From the NCBI GenBank assembly GCA_012729955.1, contig JAAYBX010000107.1, positions 1-46,267 on the forward strand: 46,267 nt of DNA, written 5' to 3'. Of this stretch, positions 30,287 to 39,426 are shown in pieces. How positions within the stretch are numbered: the first letter of the stretch is position 1; the number at the start of each line of letters is the position of its first letter. The translations under genes were made by a program, and so were the position numbers. The stretch comes from Clostridiaceae bacterium (lineage in GTDB: Bacteria > Bacillota > Clostridia > DUPQ01). The notes beneath the pieces were generated by a model. It was not told the DNA's origin. It was given only the letters and a program-made list of their open reading frames with translations, and searched no databases.

Positions 30287-32125
30287 ATGAAATCATTAAC
30301 TGAATTAAATGCGATCAGACAAAAAATCGCCAAAGTACCGGATTACAAGATTCTTGTTGGTATGGCAACATGCGGTATAGCTGCAGGAGCTAATCCAGTC
30401 ATGGCACAACTTAAGAAAATCGCTCAAGAGAAAAATTTAAAAAATATAGATATACAGTTAACTGGCTGTATTGGCATATGCCGTCTTGAACCAATAGTTG
30501 AAGTATATGATTCAAAAGGCGACAGATACACTTATGTTAAGGTAGATTCCAAAAAAGCAGCAGATATTATGCAAAAGCATATAATTGAAGGAAATCCATG
30601 CACAGATTATCTGATATGCGATGATTCTGACAGCTGTATAAAAAATATACTTGAAACGAAATCATTTAAAAAACAAATCAGAATAGCTCTTAGAAACTGT
30701 GGAAATATTAATCCTGAACATATTGATGAATACATTCAGCATGATGGATACTTAGCACTTGGCAAGGTCCTAACAGAAATGCAGCCCTCTGAAGTAATTA
30801 AACTTCTTCTTGATTCGGGATTAAGAGGAAGAGGAGGCGCAGGATTCCCAACTGGTTTAAAATGGAAATTTGCTGCAGCTGCCCAGAATGAGCAGAAATA
30901 TGTTTGCTGTAATGCTGACGAGGGTGACCCTGGGGCATTCATGGACAGATCCGTTCTTGAAGGTGATCCACACAGCATATTAGAAGCGATGGCTATTGCA
31001 GGATATGCGATTGGTTCTAATCAGGGATATATTTATGTAAGAGCAGAATATCCAGTAGCTGTTAAGAGATTAAATTTAGCAATAAAACAAGCTAAAGAAT
31101 ATGGTTTATTAGGGAAAAACATTTTTGGTACGGATTTCAGCTTTGACATAGAACTCAGACTCGGAGCAGGTGCTTTTGTTTGTGGAGAAGAAACTGCATT
31201 AATGACATCTATTGAAGGGAAAAGAGGAGAGCCAAGACCAAGACCACCTTTCCCGGCAAATAAAGGATTATTTGGAAAACCAACTATATTGAACAATGTC
31301 GAAACTCTTGCGAATGTTCCGGTTATTATTAATAAAGGACCTGAGTGGTTCAGCAAAATAGGAACAGAAAAAAGTAAAGGAACGAAAGTATTTGCTGTCG
31401 GAGGAAAAATAAATAATACAGGCTTAATTGAGATACCGATGGGTATGACATTAAGAGAAGTCATATATGAAATTGGCGGTGGAATTCCAAATGGAAAAGC
31501 TTTCAAAGCAGCACAGACCGGAGGTCCTTCAGGGGGATGCATACCTGCAGAGCATCTGGATATTCAGATAGATTATGATAATCTTGTTGCAATCGGTTCT
31601 ATGATGGGTTCAGGCGGACTTATCGTAATGGATGAGGACAACTGTATGGTTGATATCGCTCAATTCTTCTTAGGATTTACTGTTGATGAATCATGCGGAA
31701 AATGTCCGCCATGCAGAATCGGAACACGCAGAATGTTGGAAATGCTTGAAAAAATAACAGATGGAAAAGGCGAAGATAAGGATATTGAGAAACTTGAAAG
31801 ACTTGCTTATTCAATTAAAGAAGCTTCCTTATGCGGTCTGGGACAGACAGCTCCTAATCCAGTACTTTCCACATTAAGGTACTTCAGAGACGAATACAAA
31901 GCGCATATCTATAAAAAAGCCTGTCCATCAGGAGTATGCAAGCATCTGTTAAATTACTATATTGAAGCGGAAAAATGTGTAGGATGCAGTGTATGTGCAA
32001 GAAACTGCCCAGTTAATGCAATATCTGGTGTAGTTAAATCACCATATTTAATAGATAACGAAGCATGCATTAAATGCGGAGTCTGCTATGAAAAATGTAA
32101 ATTCGGCGCTATATACAAGAAATAG
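30287..32125 (+). CDS. hydB: [FeFe]-hydrogenase NuoF-like flavin subunit (HydB)
   Basis: The 612-aa protein combines an N-terminal thioredoxin-like [2Fe-2S] domain (ATCGIAAGA, GCIGICRLEP), the NuoF core with FMN/NADH sites (GRGGAGFPTGLKW, NADEGDPGAFMDRS), the SCGKCPPCRIGT cluster loop, and a C-terminal ferredoxin domain with two [4Fe-4S] motifs (CVGCSVCARNCP, CIKCGVCYEKC). This is the layout of HydB in the bifurcating hydrogenase, where flavin couples NADH and ferredoxin oxidation to H2. A GGAGG-like site precedes the ATG. The HydA gene starts 12 nt downstream. Confidence 0.95.
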   Translation: MKSLTELNAIRQKIAKVPDYKILVGMATCGIAAGANPVMAQLKKIAQEKNLKNIDIQLTGCIGICRLEPIVEVYDSKGDRYTYVKVDSKKAADIMQKHIIEGNPCTDYLICDDSDSCIKNILETKSFKKQIRIALRNCGNINPEHIDEYIQHDGYLALGKVLTEMQPSEVIKLLLDSGLRGRGGAGFPTGLKWKFAAAAQNEQKYVCCNADEGDPGAFMDRSVLEGDPHSILEAMAIAGYAIGSNQGYIYVRAEYPVAVKRLNLAIKQAKEYGLLGKNIFGTDFSFDIELRLGAGAFVCGEETALMTSIEGKRGEPRPRPPFPANKGLFGKPTILNNVETLANVPVIINKGPEWFSKIGTEKSKGTKVFAVGGKINNTGLIEIPMGMTLREVIYEIGGGIPNGKAFKAAQTGGPSGGCIPAEHLDIQIDYDNLVAIGSMMGSGGLIVMDEDNCMVDIAQFFLGFTVDESCGKCPPCRIGTRRMLEMLEKITDGKGEDKDIEKLERLAYSIKEASLCGLGQTAPNPVLSTLRYFRDEYKAHIYKKACPSGVCKHLLNYYIEAEKCVGCSVCARNCPVNAISGVVKSPYLIDNEACIKCGVCYEKCKFGAIYKK

Positions 32126-32137
32126 GGAGGATAAACA

Positions 32138-33874
32138 ATGAATTTGCTTAATGTAACAATAGATGGCATAAAGATACAGGTACCTGAAGGAACAACAGTT
32201 TTGGATGCTGCAAGATTAGCAAATGTTGATATACCGACACTTTGTTATTTAAAAGATGTAAATGAAATCGGCGCATGCAGAATGTGTCTTGTCGATGTAG
32301 GAGCTAAAGCTCTGCAGACTGCTTGCGTTTATCCTTGCTCTGAAGGGTTAAATGTTGTAACTAATTCTCCTAAAATAAGGGATATAAGAAAAGCTACACT
32401 TGAACTGATTCTTTCCAATCACGACAGAAGATGCCTTACATGTATAAGAAATCAGAACTGTGAGCTGCAAGCTTTAGCTGATAAACTTAATGTAAGAGAA
32501 ATTTCTTATGATGGTGTTCCAAAAGGACTGCCTTTAGATAATATATCTAAATCAATAGTAAGAGATAATAATAAATGTATTCTTTGCAGAAGATGTATAG
32601 CTGCATGTAATAAAATACAGACAGTTGGCGCAATAAACGTTATGGAAAGAGGTTATGAGACTATTGTATCTACTGCTGATCACAGGTCTATAGCTGATGT
32701 GAATTGTGTTAATTGTGGACAATGCATAAATGTATGCCCTGTAGGAGCATTATATGAAAAAGACAACACACAGGTCGTATGGGATGCAATCAAGGATCCA
32801 GATAAATATGTCATAATTCAAACAGCACCTTCAGTTAGAGCTGGAATAGGCGAGGAATTCGGATATCCGATCGGAACACCTGTAACCGGAAAAATGGTTG
32901 GTGCTATTAAAAAACTTGGATTTGATAAGGTTTTTGATACAGATACAGCAGCTGACCTTACAATAATGGAAGAAGGAACTGAATTCATAAACAGGCTTAA
33001 TAATAATGGAAAGCTTCCTTTGATCACATCATGCAGTCCTGGATGGATTAAGTTCTGCGAGCATGAATTTCCAGATTTTATTGACAATTTATCATCATGC
33101 AAATCACCTCAGCAAATGTTCGGAGCATTAATTAAATCATATTATGCTGAAAAGAATAATATTGATCCTTCAAAGATTTTTGTTGTTTCTGTAATGCCAT
33201 GTACAGCAAAAAAATTCGAAAGCGATAGAGACGAGATGGAAAAAGATGTTGATATTTCCATAACATCCAGAGAATTAGCTAGAATGATTCGTGAAGCAGG
33301 AATTGATTTCAGATCAGTAGAAGATGCTCAGTTTGACAATCCTTTGGGAGAAGCAACAGGTGCAGGCGTAATATTCGGAGCTACAGGTGGTGTTATGGAA
33401 GCTGCATTAAGAACAGTCTATTACATACTTGAAGGGAAAAGGATCAATGAGCTTGATGTAAAACCAATAAGGGGTACACAGGGTATTAAAGAAGCAACTA
33501 TAAAAATTACTGGTATTGATGTCAATGTATGTGCTGTAAGCGGCCTTGGCAACGCAAGAAAAGTCCTCAATATGATTAAGAGTGGCGAAAAGAATTATCA
33601 TTTTATCGAAATCATGGCTTGTCCAGGAGGATGTGTTAATGGAGGCGGTCAGCCCATAGTTCCAGCAAAAATCAGAAACAGGATTGATGTCAGAGCAGAA
33701 AGAGCCAAAGCATTGTATTCAGAAGATATGCGTGCTACATATAGGAATTCTGATGAAAATGAATTTGTTCAGAAATTTTACAAAGAATATGCAGAAAAAC
33801 CTGGGAGCCATAAGGCTCATGAGCTGCTGCATACTCATTATGTAAAGAGAGATAGATATATAGCAACAAAATAA
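32138..33874 (+). CDS. hydA: [FeFe]-hydrogenase catalytic subunit HydA
   Basis: The 578-aa protein has an N-terminal plant-type [2Fe-2S] domain (C36, C47, C50, C63), a His/Cys [4Fe-4S] site (H95, C99, C102, C108), a two-cluster ferredoxin domain (CILCRRC, CVNCGQC), and the H-cluster domain with all three signatures: TSCSPGW (C299), MPCTAKKFE (C355) and MACPGGCVNGGGQP (C495, C499). It makes or oxidises H2. The domain order is the group A M3-like type without the extra C-terminal [2Fe-2S] domain of the Thermotoga enzyme. With the two preceding genes it should form a bifurcating HydABC complex. The maturases HydEFG are not in the window. Confidence 0.96.
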   Translation: MNLLNVTIDGIKIQVPEGTTVLDAARLANVDIPTLCYLKDVNEIGACRMCLVDVGAKALQTACVYPCSEGLNVVTNSPKIRDIRKATLELILSNHDRRCLTCIRNQNCELQALADKLNVREISYDGVPKGLPLDNISKSIVRDNNKCILCRRCIAACNKIQTVGAINVMERGYETIVSTADHRSIADVNCVNCGQCINVCPVGALYEKDNTQVVWDAIKDPDKYVIIQTAPSVRAGIGEEFGYPIGTPVTGKMVGAIKKLGFDKVFDTDTAADLTIMEEGTEFINRLNNNGKLPLITSCSPGWIKFCEHEFPDFIDNLSSCKSPQQMFGALIKSYYAEKNNIDPSKIFVVSVMPCTAKKFESDRDEMEKDVDISITSRELARMIREAGIDFRSVEDAQFDNPLGEATGAGVIFGATGGVMEAALRTVYYILEGKRINELDVKPIRGTQGIKEATIKITGIDVNVCAVSGLGNARKVLNMIKSGEKNYHFIEIMACPGGCVNGGGQPIVPAKIRNRIDVRAERAKALYSEDMRATYRNSDENEFVQKFYKEYAEKPGSHKAHELLHTHYVKRDRYIATK

Positions 33875-33906
33875 CTAATACGCTCTTTCACATTACAAAT
33901 AATTAA

Positions 33907-33930
33907 AGCGGTAGAAATACCGCTCTTTTT
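33907..33930 (+). terminator. rho-independent terminator of the hydrogenase operon
   Basis: AGCGGTA and TACCGCT form a perfect 7-bp stem with a GAAA tetraloop, followed by C and TTTTT. Confidence 0.88.
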
Positions 33931-33931
33931 A

Positions 33932-33940
33932 TGATAAAAT
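33932..33940 (+). promoter_or_regulatory. extended -10 promoter of the DRTGG-like gene
   Basis: TGATAAAAT (TG, A, TAAAAT) right after the hydrogenase terminator. The predicted start near 33947 leaves the AAGGCGGTGAT ribosome binding site at the very 5' end. No -35 is evident. Confidence 0.5.
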
Positions 33941-33963
33941 TTAATCGAAGGCGGTGATATGAT

Positions 33964-34305
33964 ATGGTAGTAAATGACTTAATAACTATATTAAAGGGTC
34001 GCTGTGTAACATCTGATTTGGGATTGAATAGAGAAATACAATATGTATTCTGTTGTGACTGTAAAAAAATTGTTCAGGAAAAAGGATCACAGGATTATGC
34101 ATGGGTAAATGCAGATGCTGACGAAGCAGCTATTGATCTTGCCTTAGAAAAAGCAATGTCTTGTATAATTGTCCCTTACGACATTTTACTCGATAATAAG
34201 ATCATAAATTACGCCATATCCAAAGAATTTCCTATAATTTCCACTGGATACAGCAGTTACAAGGTATGTTCAAAAATATATGAGGCTTTTAAAGAGAGAA
34301 CTTAA
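33964..34305 (+). CDS. small DRTGG-domain-like protein
   Basis: The 113-aa protein resembles the DRTGG-domain proteins that occur in clostridial hydrogenase gene clusters: it starts VVNDLITILKGRCVTSDLGLNREI and ends with KEFPIISTGYSSYKVCSKIYEAF, matching the pattern of an alternating alpha/beta fold ending at a conserved Ser/Thr loop. The DRTGG signature itself is not recognisable. Cysteines C30 and C32 (VFCCDCKK region) add a CCxC cluster not typical of the family. Function is unknown; a regulatory or assembly role beside hydABC is only suggested by position. It has its own promoter after the hydA terminator. Confidence 0.6.
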   Translation: MVVNDLITILKGRCVTSDLGLNREIQYVFCCDCKKIVQEKGSQDYAWVNADADEAAIDLALEKAMSCIIVPYDILLDNKIINYAISKEFPIISTGYSSYKVCSKIYEAFKERT

Positions 34306-34351
34306 CAAATTGTCTGTTTAATAATACTGATTTATATATTATCCTCAGATA

Positions 34352-35236
34352 ATGGATGATGCAAGATACATTTTTTCAAGTATAGACTTTTTGAACCCCA
34401 ATGAAAAATACCGCTTATACAAAGCTAGTAAATCTGTCTATGAAATTTTTGATATGGATAAAGAAGATCTTCTTAATCTTTCACTTTTATCTGATGTATC
34501 ATATGAAAAATTAAAAATGGTAAAAAATTATAAATATACGAAATATGTCAAGTCAAACAGTGATATTGTGATTACTGATATTTATTCTGAAGACTATCCA
34601 AAAATTTTAAAAGATATATATAGTGCTCCGATAGTCTTATATCATATAGGTGATATTCCAAAAGAGTGTATGGTTTCTGTTGTAGGCTCTAGAAATCCAA
34701 GCAGTTATGGTATAAGATGTACTGAAAACTTATCAGAAAGCTTGTCTTTACAAGGTTTTACAATAGTTAGCGGTATGGCAAAGGGTATTGATGGTGTAAG
34801 TCATGTTAGCGCTTTAAAACATGGAAATTCAGTTGGTGTACTTGGTAATGGTCTGAAAATATGTTATCCTTCAGAAAATAAGTTTATATATGATAAATTA
34901 CGGAATAAGGGATGTTTAATCAGCGAATATCCTCCAGATTGCAAGCCTAGAAAAATATATTTTCCACAAAGAAATAGAATTATCTCCGGATTATCATTTT
35001 GTACTATAGTGGTTGAAGCAGGAGATAAAAGCGGTTCTTTAATAACTGCGAATTATGCATTGTCACAAAATAGAGATGTTTACTGTTTCCCGAATTACAT
35101 AGACACTGGTTTTAACGGAACAAATGTTTTAATTAAAGAAGGAGCAGGTCTTATAACTGATGTTGACTTATTCTGTCAGGAGTTAAAGACTATTGAAATT
35201 AGTTGGAAAAACATTTATTATTGTAAAGGCAGCTGA
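34352..35236 (+). CDS. dprA: DNA-processing protein DprA (Smf)
   Basis: The 294-aa protein has the Rossmann-like DprA core: VVGSRNPSSYG (110-120), GMAKGIDGVSH (141-151), FPQRNRIISGLS (204-215) and KSGSLITA (226-233). It binds incoming single-stranded DNA and loads RecA during transformation. It lacks the C-terminal winged helix present in longer members. The ATG at 34352 has no clear Shine-Dalgarno; a TATTAT at 34337-34342 suggests a short or absent leader, but less clearly than at ligA. It is followed after 12 nt by topA, a common Firmicute order. Confidence 0.93.
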   Translation: MDDARYIFSSIDFLNPNEKYRLYKASKSVYEIFDMDKEDLLNLSLLSDVSYEKLKMVKNYKYTKYVKSNSDIVITDIYSEDYPKILKDIYSAPIVLYHIGDIPKECMVSVVGSRNPSSYGIRCTENLSESLSLQGFTIVSGMAKGIDGVSHVSALKHGNSVGVLGNGLKICYPSENKFIYDKLRNKGCLISEYPPDCKPRKIYFPQRNRIISGLSFCTIVVEAGDKSGSLITANYALSQNRDVYCFPNYIDTGFNGTNVLIKEGAGLITDVDLFCQELKTIEISWKNIYYCKGS

Positions 35237-35248
35237 TTGGAGGCAATT

Positions 35249-37372
35249 ATGGCAAAAAAACTGGTTATAGTGGAATCACCCGCAAAAGCCAATACAATTA
35301 AAAAATTTTTAGGAAATGATTTTAATGTTATGGCTAGTTTCGGTCATATAAGAGATTTACCTGAAAAAACATTCGGAATTGATGTTGATAAAGATTACGA
35401 ACCAAGATATGAGATTCTGTCTGAGAAAAAAGAAGTAGTTGATAAGCTTAGAAAAGCCGTAAAAGATAGCGATATTACTTATCTTGCAACTGACCCGGAT
35501 CGTGAAGGAGAGGCTATTTCTTACCATCTTGCTTATATACTAAAAATCGATCCCTTATCAAAATGCAGAATTACTTTTAATGAAATTACTAAGTCTGCTG
35601 TAAGCAATGCAATGAATTCGATAAGATCCATAGATATGGATATGTTTTATGCTCAGCAGGCCAGAAGAGTTCTTGACAGAATAGTAGGATACAAGACAAG
35701 CCCTCTTTTATGGAAAAAAATAAAAAAGGGTCTAAGCGCAGGCAGGGTCCAGTCTGTCGCTTTGGAATTAGTATGCGACAGAGAAGACGAAATAAATTCA
35801 TTTACACCTGAAGAGTATTGGAACCTTATATTAAAACTAAGCAAAATTTCAGATGATCAGATTTTTATTGCAAAATTTTATGGTAAGGATAATGTAAAAG
35901 TAAAATTATCTAACGAAGCCGAAGCGATTGAAGTATTTAACTTTGTTAATAATAATATAATAACTGTAAAATCAGTTAAAAAGACAAAGAGAAAAAAATA
36001 TCCATTTGCTCCTTTCATAACATCAACTTTACAGCAGGATGCATCTAATAAATTAGGTTTCACTACTTCGAAGACCATGAAAGTTGCACAAGAATTATAT
36101 GAAGGTATCGAGATTAAAAATGAAGGTTCTGTCGGACTTATAACTTATATGAGAACTGATTCCACACGAATTTCATCAGATTTCCAGATATCAACACGTG
36201 ATTTTATTAAACATAATTTTGGGAGTGAATTCATACCTAATAACATACCTAGTTATAAAAATTCAAATAATACTCAGGATGCACATGAGGCAATACGCCC
36301 CACTGACTTTAATTTATCACCTTCAAAAGTATCAGCAAGTCTTTCTAAGGATCAATTAGCTTTATATACACTTATATACAACAGGTATATTGCTAGCCAG
36401 ATGTCTCCTGCTGAGTATGACAGTACATGTGTTGACATAGCTTGCGGACCGTATATGTTTAAGTCATGTGGCAATGTAGTGACATTCAAAGGATATATGA
36501 CTATCTATGAAGAACAAAAAACTGAGAAAACGGATTTAGAACAGGACGAATACGAAAATACATATCTGCCAAAACTTTCTGCCAAAGAACAGCTTGTGAA
36601 ACATGATCTTCAAAAAAGCCAAAAGTTCACCAATCCACCTTCAAGATATACTGAAGCATCACTTGTAAGGATGATGGAAGAGAAGGGAATTGGCAGACCT
36701 AGCACTTATGCTCCTACTATTAATATAATTATTAAAAGAAACTATGTGAGTAGAGAGAAAAGATCTTTAGTTCCAACTGAATTAGGGCTTACAGTTAATA
36801 AATTCATGGTTAAAAATTTTATTACTTTACTTGATTACGGATTTACAGCGCAAATGGAAAAGCAGCTTGATGATATTGAATCAGGAAAAGTAGACTGGGT
36901 ATCCTTAATAGATAAATTTTATAAGGAATATATCGAGCAGATTAAAATTGCAGACAAGATTAATACTAAAATTGAAATACCTACTGATGAGATATGTGAG
37001 AAATGTGGGAAACCAATGGTGTTGAAATCCGGGAGATTCGGAGATTTCTTAAGTTGCTCTGGTTATCCTGCATGCGATTTTACTAAAAAAATAGTTGATG
37101 ATACAGGTTTTTCCTGTCCTAAATGTAATGGTAAAATCTTAAATAAAAAAACAAAAGGCGGTGTAAAATTTATATCCTGTGAAAATTATCCTAAATGTGA
37201 CTTTTCATCATGGGGTACTATTATTAAGGATAGAAAATGTCCTAAATGCAGTAATTTCCTGCTTAAAGTTTATGAAGACAAACAGGCTTTAATAAGGTGT
37301 TCTTCAGATAAATGCGATTATGTCACAAAATTCGTAAAAGTGACTAAGAAGGGTGAAAAAGATCAGGACTGA
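35249..37372 (+). CDS. topA: DNA topoisomerase I
   Basis: The 707-aa type IA topoisomerase relaxes negative supercoils. It begins with the Toprim domain (KKLVIVESPAKANTIKKFLG, DPDREGEAI), has the active-site tyrosine in LITYMRTDSTRIS, GLSAGRVQSVAL and the EKGIGRPSTYAP motif, and ends with three C4 zinc ribbons (starting CEKCGKP, CPKCNGK, CPKCSNF). I chose the ATG at 35249, with GGAGG 5 nt upstream; an earlier in-frame start would place that site inside the gene. Its 3' end overlaps trmFO by 20 nt. Confidence 0.97.
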   Translation: MAKKLVIVESPAKANTIKKFLGNDFNVMASFGHIRDLPEKTFGIDVDKDYEPRYEILSEKKEVVDKLRKAVKDSDITYLATDPDREGEAISYHLAYILKIDPLSKCRITFNEITKSAVSNAMNSIRSIDMDMFYAQQARRVLDRIVGYKTSPLLWKKIKKGLSAGRVQSVALELVCDREDEINSFTPEEYWNLILKLSKISDDQIFIAKFYGKDNVKVKLSNEAEAIEVFNFVNNNIITVKSVKKTKRKKYPFAPFITSTLQQDASNKLGFTTSKTMKVAQELYEGIEIKNEGSVGLITYMRTDSTRISSDFQISTRDFIKHNFGSEFIPNNIPSYKNSNNTQDAHEAIRPTDFNLSPSKVSASLSKDQLALYTLIYNRYIASQMSPAEYDSTCVDIACGPYMFKSCGNVVTFKGYMTIYEEQKTEKTDLEQDEYENTYLPKLSAKEQLVKHDLQKSQKFTNPPSRYTEASLVRMMEEKGIGRPSTYAPTINIIIKRNYVSREKRSLVPTELGLTVNKFMVKNFITLLDYGFTAQMEKQLDDIESGKVDWVSLIDKFYKEYIEQIKIADKINTKIEIPTDEICEKCGKPMVLKSGRFGDFLSCSGYPACDFTKKIVDDTGFSCPKCNGKILNKKTKGGVKFISCENYPKCDFSSWGTIIKDRKCPKCSNFLLKVYEDKQALIRCSSDKCDYVTKFVKVTKKGEKDQD

Positions 37373-38699
37373 TAGTATAAAATTTAATGTTATCGGGGCA
37401 GGACTTGCAGGTTGTGAAGCTGCAGCCTATATTGCCAAAAAAGGTTTCAGTGTTACCTTATATGAAATGAAACCAGCTGAATATACTTGTGCCCATAAAA
37501 GCGAATATTTTTCTGAATTAATCTGCAGTAATTCATTAAAAAGCAAATCATTGAATTCTGCTAGCGGACTTTTAAAACAAGAAATGAGTATGCTGGATTC
37601 ACTAGTAATGAGTACTGCATATAGAAATGAAATTCCTGCAGGTACTGCTTTAGCAGTAGACAGGGAAGGCTTTGCTAAAGATATAACAGAATATATATGT
37701 AACAATGCTAATATAAATATTATAAACAAGAAGATAAATGATATAGGTGGTTTTATTGAAAATACAAATGACTTTACAATAATTGCTTCAGGTCCATTAA
37801 TGACTGATGAGCTTGCTTTAAGTATAAAAGATGTAGTATCAGATGATGGATTGTTTTTTTATGATGCAATTGCTCCTACCATATTGTATGAAGATATTGA
37901 TTTTAGTAATGCATATAAGGCATCCAGATATAATATAAACGATGAATCTTATATAAACTGTCCTTTAACAAAAGATGAGTATAATATTTTTTATGATTTC
38001 ATTGTCAATGCTAAAACTGTGCAGATGAAAAATTTCGAGGAACAGAAGGTATTCGAAGGTTGCATGCCTTTTGAAGTTTTAGCAAAAAGAGGATATGATT
38101 CGTTAAGATATGGCCCTATGAAACCGGTTGGATTAACAAATCCTCATACAAAAACAAAAGATTATGCAGTCATACAGCTAAGACAAGATAATGCTGCTGC
38201 AAGCATATATAATCTTGTTGGATTTCAGACTAACCTTACATTTGGAATGCAAGATGAACTGCTTAAACTTATACCCGCTCTTAGGAAATGCAGAATTATA
38301 AGATATGGAGTGATGCATAGAAATACTTATTTAAATGCACCGGCTGTTCTTAATAAGTATTATCAGATGCAAAATTATAAAAACTTGTTTTTTGCTGGAC
38401 AAATAACAGGAGTAGAAGGATATCTTCCTTCAGCATCATCAGGGATAGTCGCAGCTATTAATTGTGTAAGAGAAGCGGAAAAACTTCAAAAAATTGATTT
38501 TACAGCTAATACTGTAATAGGTGCATTACAAAACCATATAGCAACAATACCTACAAAAAGTTATTTACCTATGACTGCCAATTACGGTATTTTATCTGCA
38601 TTAGAAAAGCATATTAAAAATAAATCAGAAAAATATAACGAATATGCAAAAAGATCATTTCAAACAATGACACAGATTATTTCTTTGTATGGAATTTAA
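37353..38699 (+). CDS. trmFO: methylenetetrahydrofolate-tRNA (uracil-5-)-methyltransferase TrmFO
   Basis: The 448-aa FAD enzyme methylates U54 of tRNA with methylene-THF. It has the FAD-binding VIGAGLAGCEAAAYIAKKG, YEMKPAEYTCAH, ICSNSLKS, the cysteine in FEGCMPFEVLAKRG, and FAGQITGVEGYLPSASSG. The start is a GTG at 37353 inside the topA end; its ribosome binding site is too close, so translation is probably coupled to topA. No later in-frame ATG exists before the conserved glycine loop. The 3' end overlaps convergent gatD by 23 bp. Confidence 0.94.
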   Translation: MKKIRTDSIKFNVIGAGLAGCEAAAYIAKKGFSVTLYEMKPAEYTCAHKSEYFSELICSNSLKSKSLNSASGLLKQEMSMLDSLVMSTAYRNEIPAGTALAVDREGFAKDITEYICNNANINIINKKINDIGGFIENTNDFTIIASGPLMTDELALSIKDVVSDDGLFFYDAIAPTILYEDIDFSNAYKASRYNINDESYINCPLTKDEYNIFYDFIVNAKTVQMKNFEEQKVFEGCMPFEVLAKRGYDSLRYGPMKPVGLTNPHTKTKDYAVIQLRQDNAAASIYNLVGFQTNLTFGMQDELLKLIPALRKCRIIRYGVMHRNTYLNAPAVLNKYYQMQNYKNLFFAGQITGVEGYLPSASSGIVAAINCVREAEKLQKIDFTANTVIGALQNHIATIPTKSYLPMTANYGILSALEKHIKNKSEKYNEYAKRSFQTMTQIISLYGI

Positions 38700-39426
38700 C
38701 TCTTTCAAGCATTATATTATTAGCTTTAATCTCTAACTCATCATTTAAATCAACGAGATCTATGGTGCCATATTTTTCTTTTAAGGATGTTTTTATAATA
38801 AGATCAGCAAGTCTTGGATTCTTAGGAAGAAGCGGACCATGTCCATATGAAGCGAACACATTTTTATATCTAGCACCTTCTGTCTTATCCTGACCATTAT
38901 TCCCATAACCTGTAATAACCTTTCCAAGAGGCAGAACATCACTTGAAAGAAAGGTCTTACCTGAATGATTTTCAAACGAAATTACATCAAAACAGCCTTT
39001 TTCATCTTCACATGTAAAGATATAATCTCCAATCATTCGTTTTTTATCTCCTATAGTATTTACATTAAGAGCACCAACGAATTCCAGAACTGTTCCATCC
39101 CAAGTTTTGTAATAATTACCTAACAGCTGATATCCTCCACATATTGCTAGGAATGTCTTATTCTCATCTATAGCCTTTTTTATCAGAGTTTTCTTAACTA
39201 CAAGCAGATCTTCCAAGAGGATTTCCTGCTCAAAATCCTGGCCGCCTCCAATAAAAAAAATATCATAATTTTCTACATATAAGGTGTCTTTAACAGAAAT
39301 ATTATCTATAGTACAATCAATCCCACGGTTTGTGAGCCTTTTTTGTAAAGTAATTACATTTCCGATATCACCATATAGATTTAAAATATCAGGGTATAGA
39401 TGGCATATCCTAATTTGCTTCTTCAT
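38677..39426 (-). CDS. gatD: lipid II isoglutaminyl synthase glutaminase subunit GatD
   Basis: The 249-aa class I glutamine amidotransferase (CobQ-like) starts RICHLYPDILNLYGDIGN and has catalytic Cys96 in AICGGYQLLG and His196 in SYGHGPLLPKNP. It provides ammonia to MurT, which amidates the D-glutamate of lipid II to D-isoglutamine, an important cross-linking and resistance trait in Gram-positives. The ATG overlaps the murT stop by 4 nt. It has no terminator before the convergent trmFO end. Confidence 0.95.
   Translation of the reverse strand: MKKQIRICHLYPDILNLYGDIGNVITLQKRLTNRGIDCTIDNISVKDTLYVENYDIFFIGGGQDFEQEILLEDLLVVKKTLIKKAIDENKTFLAICGGYQLLGNYYKTWDGTVLEFVGALNVNTIGDKKRMIGDYIFTCEDEKGCFDVISFENHSGKTFLSSDVLPLGKVITGYGNNGQDKTEGARYKNVFASYGHGPLLPKNPRLADLIIKTSLKEKYGTIDLVDLNDELEIKANNIMLERVKFHTKK

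Noticed and set aside
29792-33874. Respiratory complex I (nuoEFG)
   Set aside because: The third subunit has all three H-cluster motifs of [FeFe]-hydrogenase, and no membrane subunits are present.
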